Source: CAVQXR01 sp963717955 (GTDB lineage: Bacteria > Actinomycetota > Thermoleophilia > Gaiellales > Gaiellaceae). From it: 64,000 nucleotides of DNA. The position numbers were made by a program, and so were the translations under genes. The notes beneath the pieces were generated by a model that made no database searches, had not been told where the DNA came from, and was given only the letters and a program-made list of their open reading frames with translations. The DNA is taken from contig CAVQXR010000001.1 in the NCBI GenBank assembly GCA_963717955.1, positions 1,054,001-1,118,000 on the forward strand, read 5' to 3'. This document shows positions 7,372 through 16,229 of the stretch, in pieces; the stretch's first letter is position 1; every line of letters starts with the position of its first letter.

Positions 7372-8626
7372 ATGGTGAACACGACGACAGCAGCCGATCT
7401 CCGCAGACCTGATCACCCCGCTCGGGGCCTACCTGCGCCTGCGCGAGGGCGGCGACCCGACCTTTCTGCTCGAGTCCGTCGAGCAGGGACGCCTCGGGCG
7501 CTACAGCTTCCTCGGCGGCGGCGCCCGCCTCGTCTCGATCGACGAGGCCGAGACGGCGGTCGAGGCGGGGGAGCCGGTCGTCGGCTACGTCTCGCTACGA
7601 CCACGTCGCACGCCTCGAGCCGACCGTCCCGATGCCGGCCGACGGGCCCGATCTCCCCGAGAGCCAGTTCGTCGTCGCGCACACGCTCGTGCGCTTCGAC
7701 CACCTCGCCGGGGTCGCCGAGGTGCTCGCCGGCGACCGGGAGGAGATCGCCGCGCGGCTCGCCGGCCCGCTCGCCGAGCCGTCGCCCGCGAGCGGCCACC
7801 CGTCGGGCCCCACCCGCCGGTTCAACTCCGACGAGGCCTACGAGGCGGGCGTGCGCCGGGCGAAGGAGCACATCCGGGTCGGCGACGCGTTCCAGATCGT
7901 GCTCTCACAGCGCGCGGAGCGCCCGACGTCGGCGACGCCGCTCGCCGTCTATCGCGCGCTACGGCGCGTCAACCCGTCGCCCGTACCTGTTCCTGCTCGA
8001 GCTCGGCGAGCTGTCGCTCGTCGGCTCCTCGCCGGAGACGATGGTCAAGCTCGAGGGCTCGCGCGCGAGCGTCAACCCGATCGCCGGGACGACGCGGCCC
8101 GGCGAGGGCGACGCCGAGCGGCTGCTCGCCTCCGAGAAGGACCGGGCCGAGCACGTGATGCTCGTCGACCTCGGCCGCAACGACCTCTCCCGTGTCTGCA
8201 GGGCCGGCACCGTGCAGGTCGAGCAGTTCCTGAAGGCCGAGCGCTACTCGCACGTGACGCACCTCGTGTCCGAGGTCGCCGGAGAGATCAGCGCCGGGCG
8301 TCGGCCCGTTCGAGCTGCTGCGGGCGACGTTCCCGGCCGGAACCGTGTCGGGGGCGCCGAAGGTGCGCGCGATGCAGATCATCTCGGAGCTCGAGGACTA
8401 CCGCCGCGGGCCGTACGCCGGCGCGGTCGGCTACGCGCTCCCGTCTGCCTCCACCTTCGATACCTGCATCGCGATCCGTACCATCGTCATGAAGGACGGC
8501 GTCGCGCACCTCCAGGCGGGCGGCGGGATCGTCGCCGACTCCGACCCGACGGCGGAGGACCAGGAGTGCCTGAGCAAGCTCGCGGCCCTGTCCGCGGCGA
8601 TCGAGACGGCGGAGGCGGACGGATGA
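7372..8626 (+). CDS. trpE: Anthranilate synthase component I (frameshifted as sequenced)
   Basis: Chorismate + glutamine to anthranilate, large subunit. The protein is recoverable in four consecutive pieces in different frames: LITPLGAYLRLREGG..., FVVAHTLVRFDHLAG..., PYLFLLELGELSLVG... (with PIAGTTRPG and LVDLGRNDLSRVC) and FELLRATFPAGTVSGAPKVR... to the stop. Breaks lie near 7396, 7595, 7981 and 8297, each explained by one extra base (for example CCC for CC at 7981). Joined length, about 415 residues, is normal for actinobacterial TrpE. Follows the trpL attenuator; its TGA overlaps the trpG ATG (ATGA). Confidence 0.9.
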
Positions 8627-9241
8627 GCCCGAGGGTCCTGCTCGTCGACAACTACGACAGCTTCACCTACAACCTCGCGCACATGCTCGAGGAGCTCGGC
8701 GCCGAGGTCGTGGTCGATCCGCAACGACAAGCTCGACGCCGCCGGTGCCGACGCGATCGAGCCGACGCACCTCGTCATCTCCCCGGGCCCCGGGCGGCCG
8801 GCGGACGCGGGCATCTCCATCGAGATCGTGCGCCGACCTCGGCCCGCGGATCCCGACGCTCGGCGTCTGCCTCGGGCACCAGGCGATCGTCGAGGCGTTC
8901 GGCGGCGACATCGGTCAGGCGAAGCGGCTCGTCCACGGCAAGGCGAGCATGGTCGAGCACGACGGCCGCGGCCTGTTCGAGGGGCTCCCGAACCCGCTCG
9001 AGGCCGGCCGCTACCACTCGCTCGCGGCCGCGACCGTGCCCGAGGCGCTCGAGGTCTGCGCGCGACGACCGAGGACGGCGAGGTGATGGCGGTCCGCCAC
9101 CGCGAGCTCGCCGTCGACGGGATCCAGTTCCACCCCGAGTCGGTCCTGACCCCGCTCGGGCCCGAGATCGGCAAGCGGTTTCTTGCCCGGAAGCCGGTCA
9201 CGGCCGCCGGTTCGGCCGCAGCGGCGGGCGGCGCCGGATGA
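8623..9241 (+). CDS. trpG: Anthranilate synthase component II, glutamine amidotransferase (frameshifted as sequenced)
   Basis: Class I glutaminase supplying ammonia to TrpE. MSPRVLLVDNYDSFTYNL starts at ATG 8623; the catalytic Cys is in GVCLGHQAIVEAFGG and the His-Glu pair in FHPESVL. An extra C near 8719 and another near 8837 shift the frame; a further break near 9060 (one base lost or two gained) returns to the frame that ends at TGA 9239-9241. Overlaps trpE and trpD by 4 bases (ATGA). Confidence 0.9.
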
Positions 9242-10266
9242 TCCAGCCCGCCCTCGCCCGCCTGCTCGACGGGCTCGATCTCGGCCGCGCCGAGGCGCGG
9301 GCGGTGATGGACGAGATCATGCGCGGCGAGGCGACCGCGGCGCAGATCGGCGCCTTCCTCGTCGCGCTGCGCATCAAAGGCGAGACGCCGGACGAGATCG
9401 CAGGCTGCGCCGAGGCGATGCGGGAGCACGTCCTCGCCGTGCGCCCGAAGCGGCGCGACCTCGTCGACACGGCCGGCACGGGCGGCGACGGCGCCCGGAC
9501 GTTCAACATCTCGACGGCGGCCGCGCTCGTGGCCGCCGCGGCCGGCGCCGGCGTCGCGAAGCACGGCAACCGGGCGGTGTCGTCGGCCTGCGGGTCGGCC
9601 GACGTGCTCGAGGAGCTCGGGTTCGGCCTCGAGCTGCCGGCGGAGCGCATCGAGCGCTCGATCGACGAGCTCGGCTTCGGCTTCCTCTTCGCGCCCCAGC
9701 CCACCACCCCGCGATGCGCTACGCCGCGCCGGTGCGGCGTGAGCTCGCGACGCGCACCGTGTTCAACGTCCTCGGCCCGCTGACGAACCCGGCCGGCGCC
9801 CCGGCCCAGGTCGTCGGCGTGTACGCGCCGGAGCTCGTCGACGACGATCGCGGAGGTCGCTCGTCCAGCTCGGCGCGCGAGCGGGCGTACGTCGTGCACG
9901 GCGCGGACGGGATCGACGAGCTCTCCCCGACCGGGCTCGAACCTCGTCGCCGAGGTCGCCGACGGGACGATCTCGACCGGGGCGATCGACCCGCTCGACC
10001 TCGGCATCCCGCGCTGCGCGCCCTCCGAGCTCTCGGGCGACTCGCCGCAGGACAACGCCGAGACGATCCGCCGCATCTTCGCGGGCGAGCCCGGGCCCCG
10101 GCGCGACGCCGTGCTCCTCAACGCCGCCGGGGCGATCGCCGCCGCCGGGCACGCGACCGACCTCGTCGACGGGCTCGCCCTCGCCGGCGCGACGGTCGAC
10201 TCGGGCGAGGCCGGGGAGCGCCTCGAGCGGCTCGTCGCCTTCTCGCGCAGCGGAGCGCACGCCTGA
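9238..10266 (+). CDS. trpD: Anthranilate phosphoribosyltransferase (frameshifted as sequenced)
   Basis: Transfers phosphoribosyl from PRPP to anthranilate. The first 155 residues are intact and carry the PRPP site GTGGDGARTFNIST and KHGNRAVSSACGSADVLEELG. Then breaks occur near 9698, 9842, 9859, 9878 and 9939; corrected reading gives HHPAMRYAAPVRRELATRT, NVLGPLTNPAGAPAQVVGVY and the C-terminal half to TGA 10264-10266. Overlaps trpC at TGATG. Confidence 0.9.
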
Positions 10267-11441
10267 TGGGACGGTTCCGCGACGCGCTCGCCGGTCCCGG
10301 CCTCGCCGCGATCGCGGAGGTGAAGCGCCGCTCGCCGTCGATGGGCGACCTGCGCCCCGACGCCGACCCCGCGCGGATCGCGGCCGCCTACGCGGCGGCC
10401 GGCGCGGCGGCCGTCTCGATGCTCGTCGACGACGAGCGCTTCGGAGGCACCTGGGACGACCTGCGCGCCGCCCGGCATGCGACCGGAATCCCGCTCCTCG
10501 CCAAGGGGTTCTTCACGGCGGCCGAGGATGTGCGGACCGCGGCCGATGCGGGCGCGGACGCGCTGCTGCTGCTCCTACGCGACCTCGACGACGACGCGGT
10601 GCGGGGGCTGACCGCGCTCGCCGCGGAGCACGGCCTCGACGCCTTCGTCGAGGCCCACGACGCCGGCGAGCTCGACCGCGCGCTCGCGCTCGGCGCCGAC
10701 CCGATCGGGATCAACGCGCGCGACCTCGAACGTTCGCGATCGATCGGGCCCTCCAGCTCGAGCTCGTGGCCCGGGCGAACGCGCGCGCCCGAGCGAGTCG
10801 TCGTCGCCGAGAGCGGGATCTGGAGCCGCGCGCAGGGCGCGGCCGCCGAGGTCGCCGGCGCCGACGCGATCCTCGTCGGCTCCTCGCTGATGAGGGCCGC
10901 CGACCCCGCCGCGAAGCTCGCGGAGCTGATCTCGCGCCCGCTCGTCAAGGTGTGCGGGCTCACGCGAGAGGAGGACGTCGACTGCGCGGCGGAAGCGGGC
11001 GCCGATCTCGCCGGGTTCATCCTCTGCCGGGGCTCGCCCCGCCACGCCGATGCCGTGCTCGCTGTCCCGGACACGATGCTCTCCGTGGCCGTGCTCGTCG
11101 GCGAGGCCGCAGGGACGCCGGCCGATCTCGTCCAGCTCTACGCGGAGGAGAACGGGCACCGCGCGCGGGACGCCGTCCTGCTGCGCGACGGCGAGCCGGT
11201 TGCGACCGTGCTCGACCTCCCCTGGCTCGGCGAGGACGGAGAGCACTGGGAGCCGCGCAGCGGCCGCCGAGGGGCGCGTCGTGCTCGCCGGCGGCCTCGG
11301 CCCCGACAACGTGGGGGACTGCGATCGAGGCGGTGCGCCCGTGGTGCGTCGACGCCGCCCGCAGCCTCGAGCTCGCGCCGGGGATCAAGGATCACGACAA
11401 GCGTGCGGGCGTTCGTCGCGGCGGCACGGCAGGGAAGGTGA
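10266..11441 (+). CDS. trpCF: Indole-3-glycerol phosphate synthase fused to phosphoribosylanthranilate isomerase (frameshifted as sequenced)
   Basis: ATG 10266 opens TrpC (IAEVKRRSPSMGDLRPDA, LLAKGFF, VVVAESGIW). With no stop the same frame runs from AAKLAELISRPL into TrpF (VKVCGLTREEDVDCAAEAG, GGLGPDNV), so the sequence shows a bifunctional C-F protein as in enteric bacteria. Breaks: near 10730 and 10789 in TrpC; near 11253, 11315 and 11402 in TrpF, each of the last three +1. Stop TGA 11439-11441. Because indels are dense here, fusion could also be an artefact of a lost stop/start overlap. Confidence 0.85.
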   Translation: MGRFRDALAGPGLAAIAEVKRRSPSMGDLRPDADPARIAAAYAAAGAAAVSMLVDDERFGGTWDDLRAARHATGIPLLAKGFFTAAEDVRTAADAGADALLLLLRDLDDDAVRGLTALAAEHGLDAFVEAHDAGELDRALALGADPIGINARDLERSRSIGPSSSSSWPGRTRAPERVVVAESGIWSRAQGAAAEVAGADAILVGSSLMRAADPAAKLAELISRPLVKVCGLTREEDVDCAAEAGADLAGFILCRGSPRHADAVLAVPDTMLSVAVLVGEAAGTPADLVQLYAEENGHRARDAVLLRDGEPVATVLDLPWLGEDGEHWEPRSGRRGARRARRRPRPRQRGGLRSRRCARGASTPPAASSSRRGSRITTSVRAFVAAARQGR

Positions 11442-11449
11442 GGTGAGGC

Positions 11450-12611
11450 ATGGCGACCGCGGTTCCGACCGACGTGCCCGGGAGCTACGGCCCCTACGGC
11501 GGCCGCTACGTCCCGGAGACGCTCGTCCCGGCCCTCGACGAGCTCGAGCGCGGGCTGGCGGGCGGCAAAGGCCGACCCGACGTTCTGGGCCGAGCTCGAC
11601 GAGCTCCGAGCGCACCTACGCCGGCCGGCCCACGCCGCTGACCCTCGCCGAGCGGCTCGCGCCCGGCAAGCGCATCTACCTCAAGCGCGAGGATCTCATG
11701 CCACACCGGGCGCGCACAAGATCAACAACACGCTCGGCCAGGCGCTGCTCGCGCAGCGGCTCGGCAAGCCGCGCGTCGTCGCCGAGACCGGCGCCGGGCC
11801 AGCACGGCGTCGCGACCGCGACCGTCTGCGCGCGGTTCGGGCTCGACTGCGTCGTCTACATGGGCGCCGAGGACGTGCGCCGCCAGCGCCCGAACGTCGA
11901 GCGGATGCACCTGCTCGGCGCCGAGGTGCGCGCCGTCGAGTTCGGGACGAGGACGCTCAAGGAGGCGATGAGCGAGGCGATCCGCGACTGGATCACGAAC
12001 GTCGAGACGACGTACTACCTGATCGGCTCGTGTGCCGGGCCCGCTCCCTACCCCGAGCTCGTGCGCGATCCTCCAGGCGGTCATCGGCCGGGAGGCGCGC
12101 GAGCAGATGCTCGCGGCCGAGGGACGCCTGCCCGAGGCCGTCGTCGCCTGCGTGGGCGGCGGCTCGAACGCGATCGGGATCTTCGCCGGCTTCCTCGACG
12201 ACACCGGCGGTCGGCTGATCGGCGTCGAGGCGGCCGGTGCGGCGAGCCTCGGCACGGGCCGCACCGGCGTCCTTCACGGCTCGCGCTCGTCGATCCTCGC
12301 CGACGAGCGACGGCCAGATCCTCGACGCGCACTCGATCTCGGCGGGGCTCGACTACCCCGGCGTCGGGCCCGAGCACGCCTTCCTCCGCGACACCGGCCG
12401 CGCCGAGTACGTGCCCTGCACCGACGAGGAGGCGCTCGCCGCCTTCCACCTGCTCGCGGAGCGCGAGGGGATCATCCCGGCGCTCGAGACCGCCCATGCG
12501 CTCGCCCGGGCGATCGAGCTGCGCGAGGAGCTCGTCCTCGTGAACCTCTCCGGCCGCGGCGACAAGGACCTCGCCGACGGTGCTCGCGCGCTCGAAAGGG
12601 GCGAGCTGTGA
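11450..12611 (+). CDS. trpB: Tryptophan synthase beta chain (frameshifted as sequenced)
   Basis: PLP enzyme joining indole and serine. GSYGPYGGRYVPETLVPALDE starts the protein; IYLKREDL, HTGAHKINN (PLP Lys), [20 protein letters not shown], and the phosphate-binding GGGSNAIGIF are all present after correction. Breaks, nearly all +1: 11568, 11607, about 11700 and 11711, 11797, 12070 and 12308. From 12310 to the TGA at 12609-12611 it is clean. Overlaps trpA by GTGA. Confidence 0.92.
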
Positions 12612-13338
12612 GCCACGGCCGCAAGGCGCTCATCATCTACCTCATGGCCGGGCCGGAGACGCCGGCGCTCGCCGAGGCCGCGGTCGAGGGAGGCGCCGAC
12701 GTGCTCGAGATCGGGTTTCCCGTTCTCGGACCCGCTCGCCGACGGCCCGGTGATCCGCCTGGCCGGCGAGCGCGCCCTCGCCGCGGGCATGCGCACGAGC
12801 GCGTGCCTCGAGTGTCTGGCCGAGACGCGGCCGCTCGTGGACGTCCCCCTCGTGCCGATGACCTACGCCTCGCTCCTCGAGGCCTACGGCTACGAGCGCT
12901 TCGAGGCCGATGCGCGCGCCGCCGGCGCGACGGGCTCATCGTCGCCGATCTCCCCGTCGACGAGCATCCCCGAGCTGCGCCGCATCCAGCTCGTCGCCCC
13001 GACCACGCCGACCGAGCGGATCCGGCTCGCCGCCGAGCGCACGGACGGCTGGCTCTACCTCGTCTCGCTCACCGGCACGACCGGCGCGCGCGCGTGGCCG
13101 TCTCGTCGCAGCTTCCCGACCTCGTCGCGCGGGCGCGCGCGGTCACCGCCGTGCCGCTGTACGCGGGCTTCGGCATCGCGACGCCCGAGCAGGCCGCCGA
13201 GGCCGGCGACTCTCGCCGACGGCATCGTCGTCGGCAGCCGCGCGATCGAGGTCGCGTCGACGAGTCGGGCCCGGCGGGCTCCGCGAGCTCGTCGCCTCGC
13301 TGCGCGCGGCGATCGACGCCGTGCCGGCGACCGCGTAG
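12608..13338 (+). CDS. trpA: Tryptophan synthase alpha chain (frameshifted as sequenced)
   Basis: GTG 12608 starts HGRKALIIYLMAGPETPAL; after correction the active-site segments VLEIGFPFSDPLADGPVI (catalytic Glu), GLIVADLPVDEHPEL (catalytic Asp), VSLTGTTGAR and GFGIATPEQA follow. Breaks near 12720 (+1 C), 12940, 12966, 13100, 13211, 13255 and 13285. Cleaves indole-glycerol phosphate to indole, which is channelled to TrpB. Last gene of the trp operon; stop TAG 13336-13338. Confidence 0.9.
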
Positions 13339-13349
13339 CTCCCGCGAGC

Positions 13350-14060
13350 TCAGCACCGGCCCGGCGGCCGGAGCACCGCGAACTGGTCGGTCACCTCGAG
13401 CCTGGCCGCCGGAAGCGGAACAGCGCCGCGGGCCGGCCGCCCGACCGGCCGGGCTCGCGACGGCGCTCGCCGGTCGACTCGAGCAGTCGCGCGCCGGACG
13501 AGCACGCGCTGGAGGTTCGTCGCCGAGACCTCGTGGCCGAGCGCGGCCCGACGTAGAGGTCGCGCAGCTCCGAGATCGTGAACGCGGCCGGCGCCAGCGC
13601 GAAGCCGATGTTCGTGTAGGAGAGCTTCGCGCGCAGCCGGTCGCGGCCGGCGAGCACGATCGCCGCGGTGGTCGAAGGCGAGTCGGCGGCAGCGGCGTCG
13701 ACCGCGGTGCCAGCGCGGTGTCGGGCGGCAACGCCGGGTCGACGTCGCTCGGCACGAGGCCCGAGGTAGGCGGTGGCGAGCTGCCACTCACCCGGATGAC
13801 GGTGCGGGCTCGCAGAGCGTCTCGAGCTGCTCGAGGTGCGACAGCTCCCGTACGTCCACCTTGACGGCCAGGTGGCGGCGGATCGAGCTCTCGAGCGTCT
13901 CCCCTGGCACGCAGGTAGCCCCCGGGCAGCGACCAGCTGCCCGCGAACGGGTCGAGCGCCCGCTGCCAGAGAAGCGCCTGGAGCCGCTCCGTCGCGCACC
14001 TGCAGGACGACGGCGAGCGTGACGTGGGCCGGGTGCGCGTCGCTCGGCGTTTTCGCTCAT
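13350..14060 (-). CDS. nrtR: NrtR-type NUDIX-domain transcriptional regulator of NAD synthesis (frameshifted as sequenced)
   Basis: ATG 14060. Reassembled from several frames: a NUDIX-like N-terminal domain (HVTLAVVLQVRDGA, then SSIRRHLAVKVDVRELSHLEQL) followed by a winged-helix C-terminal domain (LRAKLSYTNIGFALAPAAFT, ISELRDLYV, NLQRVLVRR, GRPAALFRF) ending at 13350. This domain order and the divergent position beside nad genes identify an NrtR-like repressor, which senses ADP-ribose or related NAD metabolites in characterised bacteria. About six indels interrupt it, including near 13400 and 13780. The catalytic NUDIX box is not clearly intact, as in many regulators. Confidence 0.82.
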
Positions 14061-14128
14061 GAGGCTTCGAACTATGCTAGACTCTCGACTCCGAGGTTTT
14101 CGCTTACTGATCGTAAACTAGCACGGCA
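14061..14128. promoter_or_regulatory. Divergent nrtR/nad promoter-operator region
   Basis: 68 bases of unusually low GC between the two start codons. Plus-strand -10 candidates are TATGCT (14073-14078) and TAAACT (14114-14119, 9 bases before the ATG at 14129). TGCTAG (14075-14080) and CTAGCA (14118-14123) form an inverted pair about 43 bases apart that could be NrtR half-sites. The operator role is inferred from location only. Confidence 0.5.
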
Positions 14129-14285
14129 ATGAGCGCAACTGCCCCCACGGCCTCTCCGTACGACCTGGTCGTCGTCGGCGCGGCATCGCCGCTTGGTCGC
14201 CGCCGGGGACCGTGTCCGCTCCGACGTCGTGCGTCACATCGTCCACCGGCCGGGCCGGGCGGCAACGTTCGAGGAGTGGCTATGA
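14129..14285 (+). pseudogene. nadB: N-terminal remnant of L-aspartate oxidase (nadB), body missing
   Basis: Opens MSATAPTASPYDLVVVG, the start of an FAD-binding Rossmann domain, and is placed between nrtR and nadC where nadB belongs. After about 20 residues the FAD motif breaks off and a frame reading DVVRHIVHRPGRAATFEEWL runs to TGA 14283-14285, overlapping the nadC ATG. L-aspartate oxidase should be about 500 residues, so roughly 1.4 kb is absent here. Either a real deletion or an assembly collapse in the same poor-quality stretch that damages trp and nadC. Confidence 0.6.
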
Positions 14286-15132
14286 CCGACGCCGTGGTCA
14301 CGAACCTCGACGAGATCGTCGCGCGGGCGCTCGCCGAGGACGTCGGCGCCGGCGACGTGACGGGCTCGGGCTGTTCGCGCCCGAGCGAGACGCTGCCGCG
14401 CGGAACTGCTGCTCAAGGAGCCGGGCGTCGTCTGCGGGCTCGATGCCGCCGAGGCGGTCTTCCGTGCGCTCGACCCCGACGTCGTGCTTCCAGCGCCCAC
14501 CTGGGCGACGGCGCCCTTGTCGAATCGGCCCCCGCCTCGCTCGCCGAGGTGGAGGGCTAGGCTCGCGCCCTGCTCGCCGCGGAGCGCACCGCGCTGAACC
14601 TGCTCGGCCGCCTCTCGGGCATCGCCACGCTCACGCGCCGCTACGTCGATGCGGTCGAGGGCACCGGAGTGCTCGTCCTCGACACTCGCAAGACGACGCC
14701 CGGGCTCCGCGGCGCTCGAGAAGGAGGCGGTGCGGCGCGGCGGCGGCACGAACCACCGGCTCGGGCTCTACGACGCGATCCTCGTCAAGGACAACCATCT
14801 GCGGCTCGCCGGCGGAATCGGACCCGCGATCGAACGGCTCCGCTCGGCCTGGCCGGGCGAGCCGATCGAGGTCGAGGTCGAGACGCTCGACCAGCTCCGG
14901 GAGGCGCTCGCCGCCGGCGCCGACCGCGTCCTGCTCGACAACATAGCCGCCGGCCGTGACGGCCGACGCGGTCCGGATCGCGGCCGGCCGCGCAACGCTC
15001 GAGGCCTCGGGCGGCGTCACGCTCGAGACCGTGCGCCGGGTTGCGGAGACCGGCGTCGACGTCATCTCGGTCGGGGCGCTGACGCACTCCGCCCGCTCCC
15101 TCGACGTCTCGATGGAGGTGATCTCCTCTTGA
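14282..15132 (+). CDS. nadC: Nicotinate-nucleotide pyrophosphorylase (quinolinate phosphoribosyltransferase), broken as sequenced
   Basis: Quinolinate + PRPP to nicotinate mononucleotide. ATG 14282 gives VTNLDEIVARALAEDVGAGD; then, after frame corrections, AELLLKEPGVVCGLDAAEAV, ALLAAERTALNLLGRLSGIA, LDTRKTTPGLR, GTNHRLGLYDAILVKDNH and ASGGVTLETVRRVAETGVD, all typical NadC. Damage: several indels at 14360-14520, an in-frame TAG at 14558-14560 where a Glu/Pro-type codon is expected, and extra bases near 14715 and 14945. After 14950 the sequence is clean to TGA 15130-15132. Confidence 0.85.
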
Positions 15133-16094
15133 CCACGCTCACCTTCGCACGCCCCGGCGGCGCCGACCCGGCCGTCGTGGAGCTGCAGGAGGAGGTCCGG
15201 GAGCTCGCGCGGGCGCGGGAGGCCCTCATCCTCGCCCACAACTACCAGCTCCCCGAGATCCAGGACGTCGCCGACTACGTCGGCGACTCGCTCGGCCTCT
15301 CCCGTGAGGGAGCGGCGACCGGCGCACCGGTGATCGCATTCTGCGGCGTGCACTTCATGGCCGAGACGGCGGCGATCCTCTCGCCCGAGAAGACCGTGCT
15401 GATCCCCGACCTCGACGCGGGCTGCTCGCTCGCGGCGTCGATCACCGCCGAGCAGCTCCGGGCGTGGAAGGCCGATCATCCGGGCGCGGTCGTCGTCTCC
15501 TACGTCAACACGACCGCCGAGGTCAAGGCCGAGACCGACTACTGCTGCACGTCGGGCAACGCACGCCAGATCGTCGAGTCGATCCCCGAAGACCGGGAGA
15601 TCCTCTTCCTTCCGGACATGTACCTCGGCCTGTGGGTCGAGCGCGTCACCGGACGCAAGCTCACGATCTGGATGGGCGAGTGCCACGTGCACGCGGGCAT
15701 CCGGCCGCAGGACATCACCCGCCTGCAGGACGAGAACCCCGACGCGGAGCTTCTCGTCCACCCCGAGTGCGGCTGCGCGAGCCAGTGCATGGCATTCGGC
15801 AACGACCGCACGCACATCCTCTCGACCGAGGGGATGATCCGCTTCGCGGATGCCTCGCCGAAGCAGCGATTCCTCGTCGCGACCGAGACCGGCATCCTGC
15901 ACCGGCTGCGCAAGGAGGCCCCGGAGAAGACCTTCGAGGCCGTCTCCGAGCGGGCGATCTGCAAGTACATGAAGCTGATCACGCTCGAGAAGCTCCGCGA
16001 CTCGCTGCGCGACGGTACGCACGTTGTACAGGTTCGCGAGGACGTGGCGGCACGGGCGCGGCTCGCGCTCGACCGCATGGTCTCGACCGGCTGA
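15129..16094 (+). CDS. nadA: Quinolinate synthase
   Basis: 321 residues from TTG 15129, which overlaps the nadC stop (TTGA). Condenses iminoaspartate with dihydroxyacetone phosphate on a 4Fe-4S cluster. Cluster cysteines are recognisable in DLDAGCSLA, HPECGCASQC and AICKYMKLI; LILAHNYQLPEIQDVADYVGD, NTTAEVKAETDYCCTSGNA and FLPDMYLGLWVE are further family blocks. Unlike the genes just upstream it is fully intact, marking the end of the indel-rich stretch. It would need NadB for its substrate, which is broken here. Confidence 0.96.
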   Translation: MTTLTFARPGGADPAVVELQEEVRELARAREALILAHNYQLPEIQDVADYVGDSLGLSREGAATGAPVIAFCGVHFMAETAAILSPEKTVLIPDLDAGCSLAASITAEQLRAWKADHPGAVVVSYVNTTAEVKAETDYCCTSGNARQIVESIPEDREILFLPDMYLGLWVERVTGRKLTIWMGECHVHAGIRPQDITRLQDENPDAELLVHPECGCASQCMAFGNDRTHILSTEGMIRFADASPKQRFLVATETGILHRLRKEAPEKTFEAVSERAICKYMKLITLEKLRDSLRDGTHVVQVREDVAARARLALDRMVSTG

Positions 16095-16095
16095 C

Positions 16096-16172
16096 GCGAT
16101 CCGCGGGCCCTGCGGGGCCCTTGCGGGGCCCTTGCGGGGCCCTTACGGGGCCCTTACGGGCCCCGCGATCGC
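16096..16172. repeat. 11-bp tandem repeat (GGGGCCCTTRC) flanked by GCGATC arms
   Basis: Four exact-length units at 16114, 16125, 16136 and 16147 with TTGC changing to TTAC in the last two, flanked by GCGATCCGCGGGCCC (16096-16110) and GGGCCCCGCGATCGC (16158-16172), which can pair. It begins 2 bases after the nadA stop, so a strong hairpin would form at the 3' end of the nad transcript. Each unit contains GGGGCCC, so alternative pairings are many. Confidence 0.85.
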
Positions 16173-16229
16173 GGGTCGCAGCCGGCCGAGCCGGCTGCTC
16201 AGCCGCCAGGCCCCTCAGCCGCGAGGCCG

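Noticed and set aside
12032..13864. 610-residue plus-strand frame across trpB, trpA and nrtR
   Set aside because: A mixture of short genuine trp pieces and antisense nrtR caused by the frameshifts.
7390..14950. Programmed +1 frameshifting as the cause of the breaks
   Set aside because: More than 30 sites with no shared slippery sequence or stop context, confined to one stretch; sequence error explains it better.
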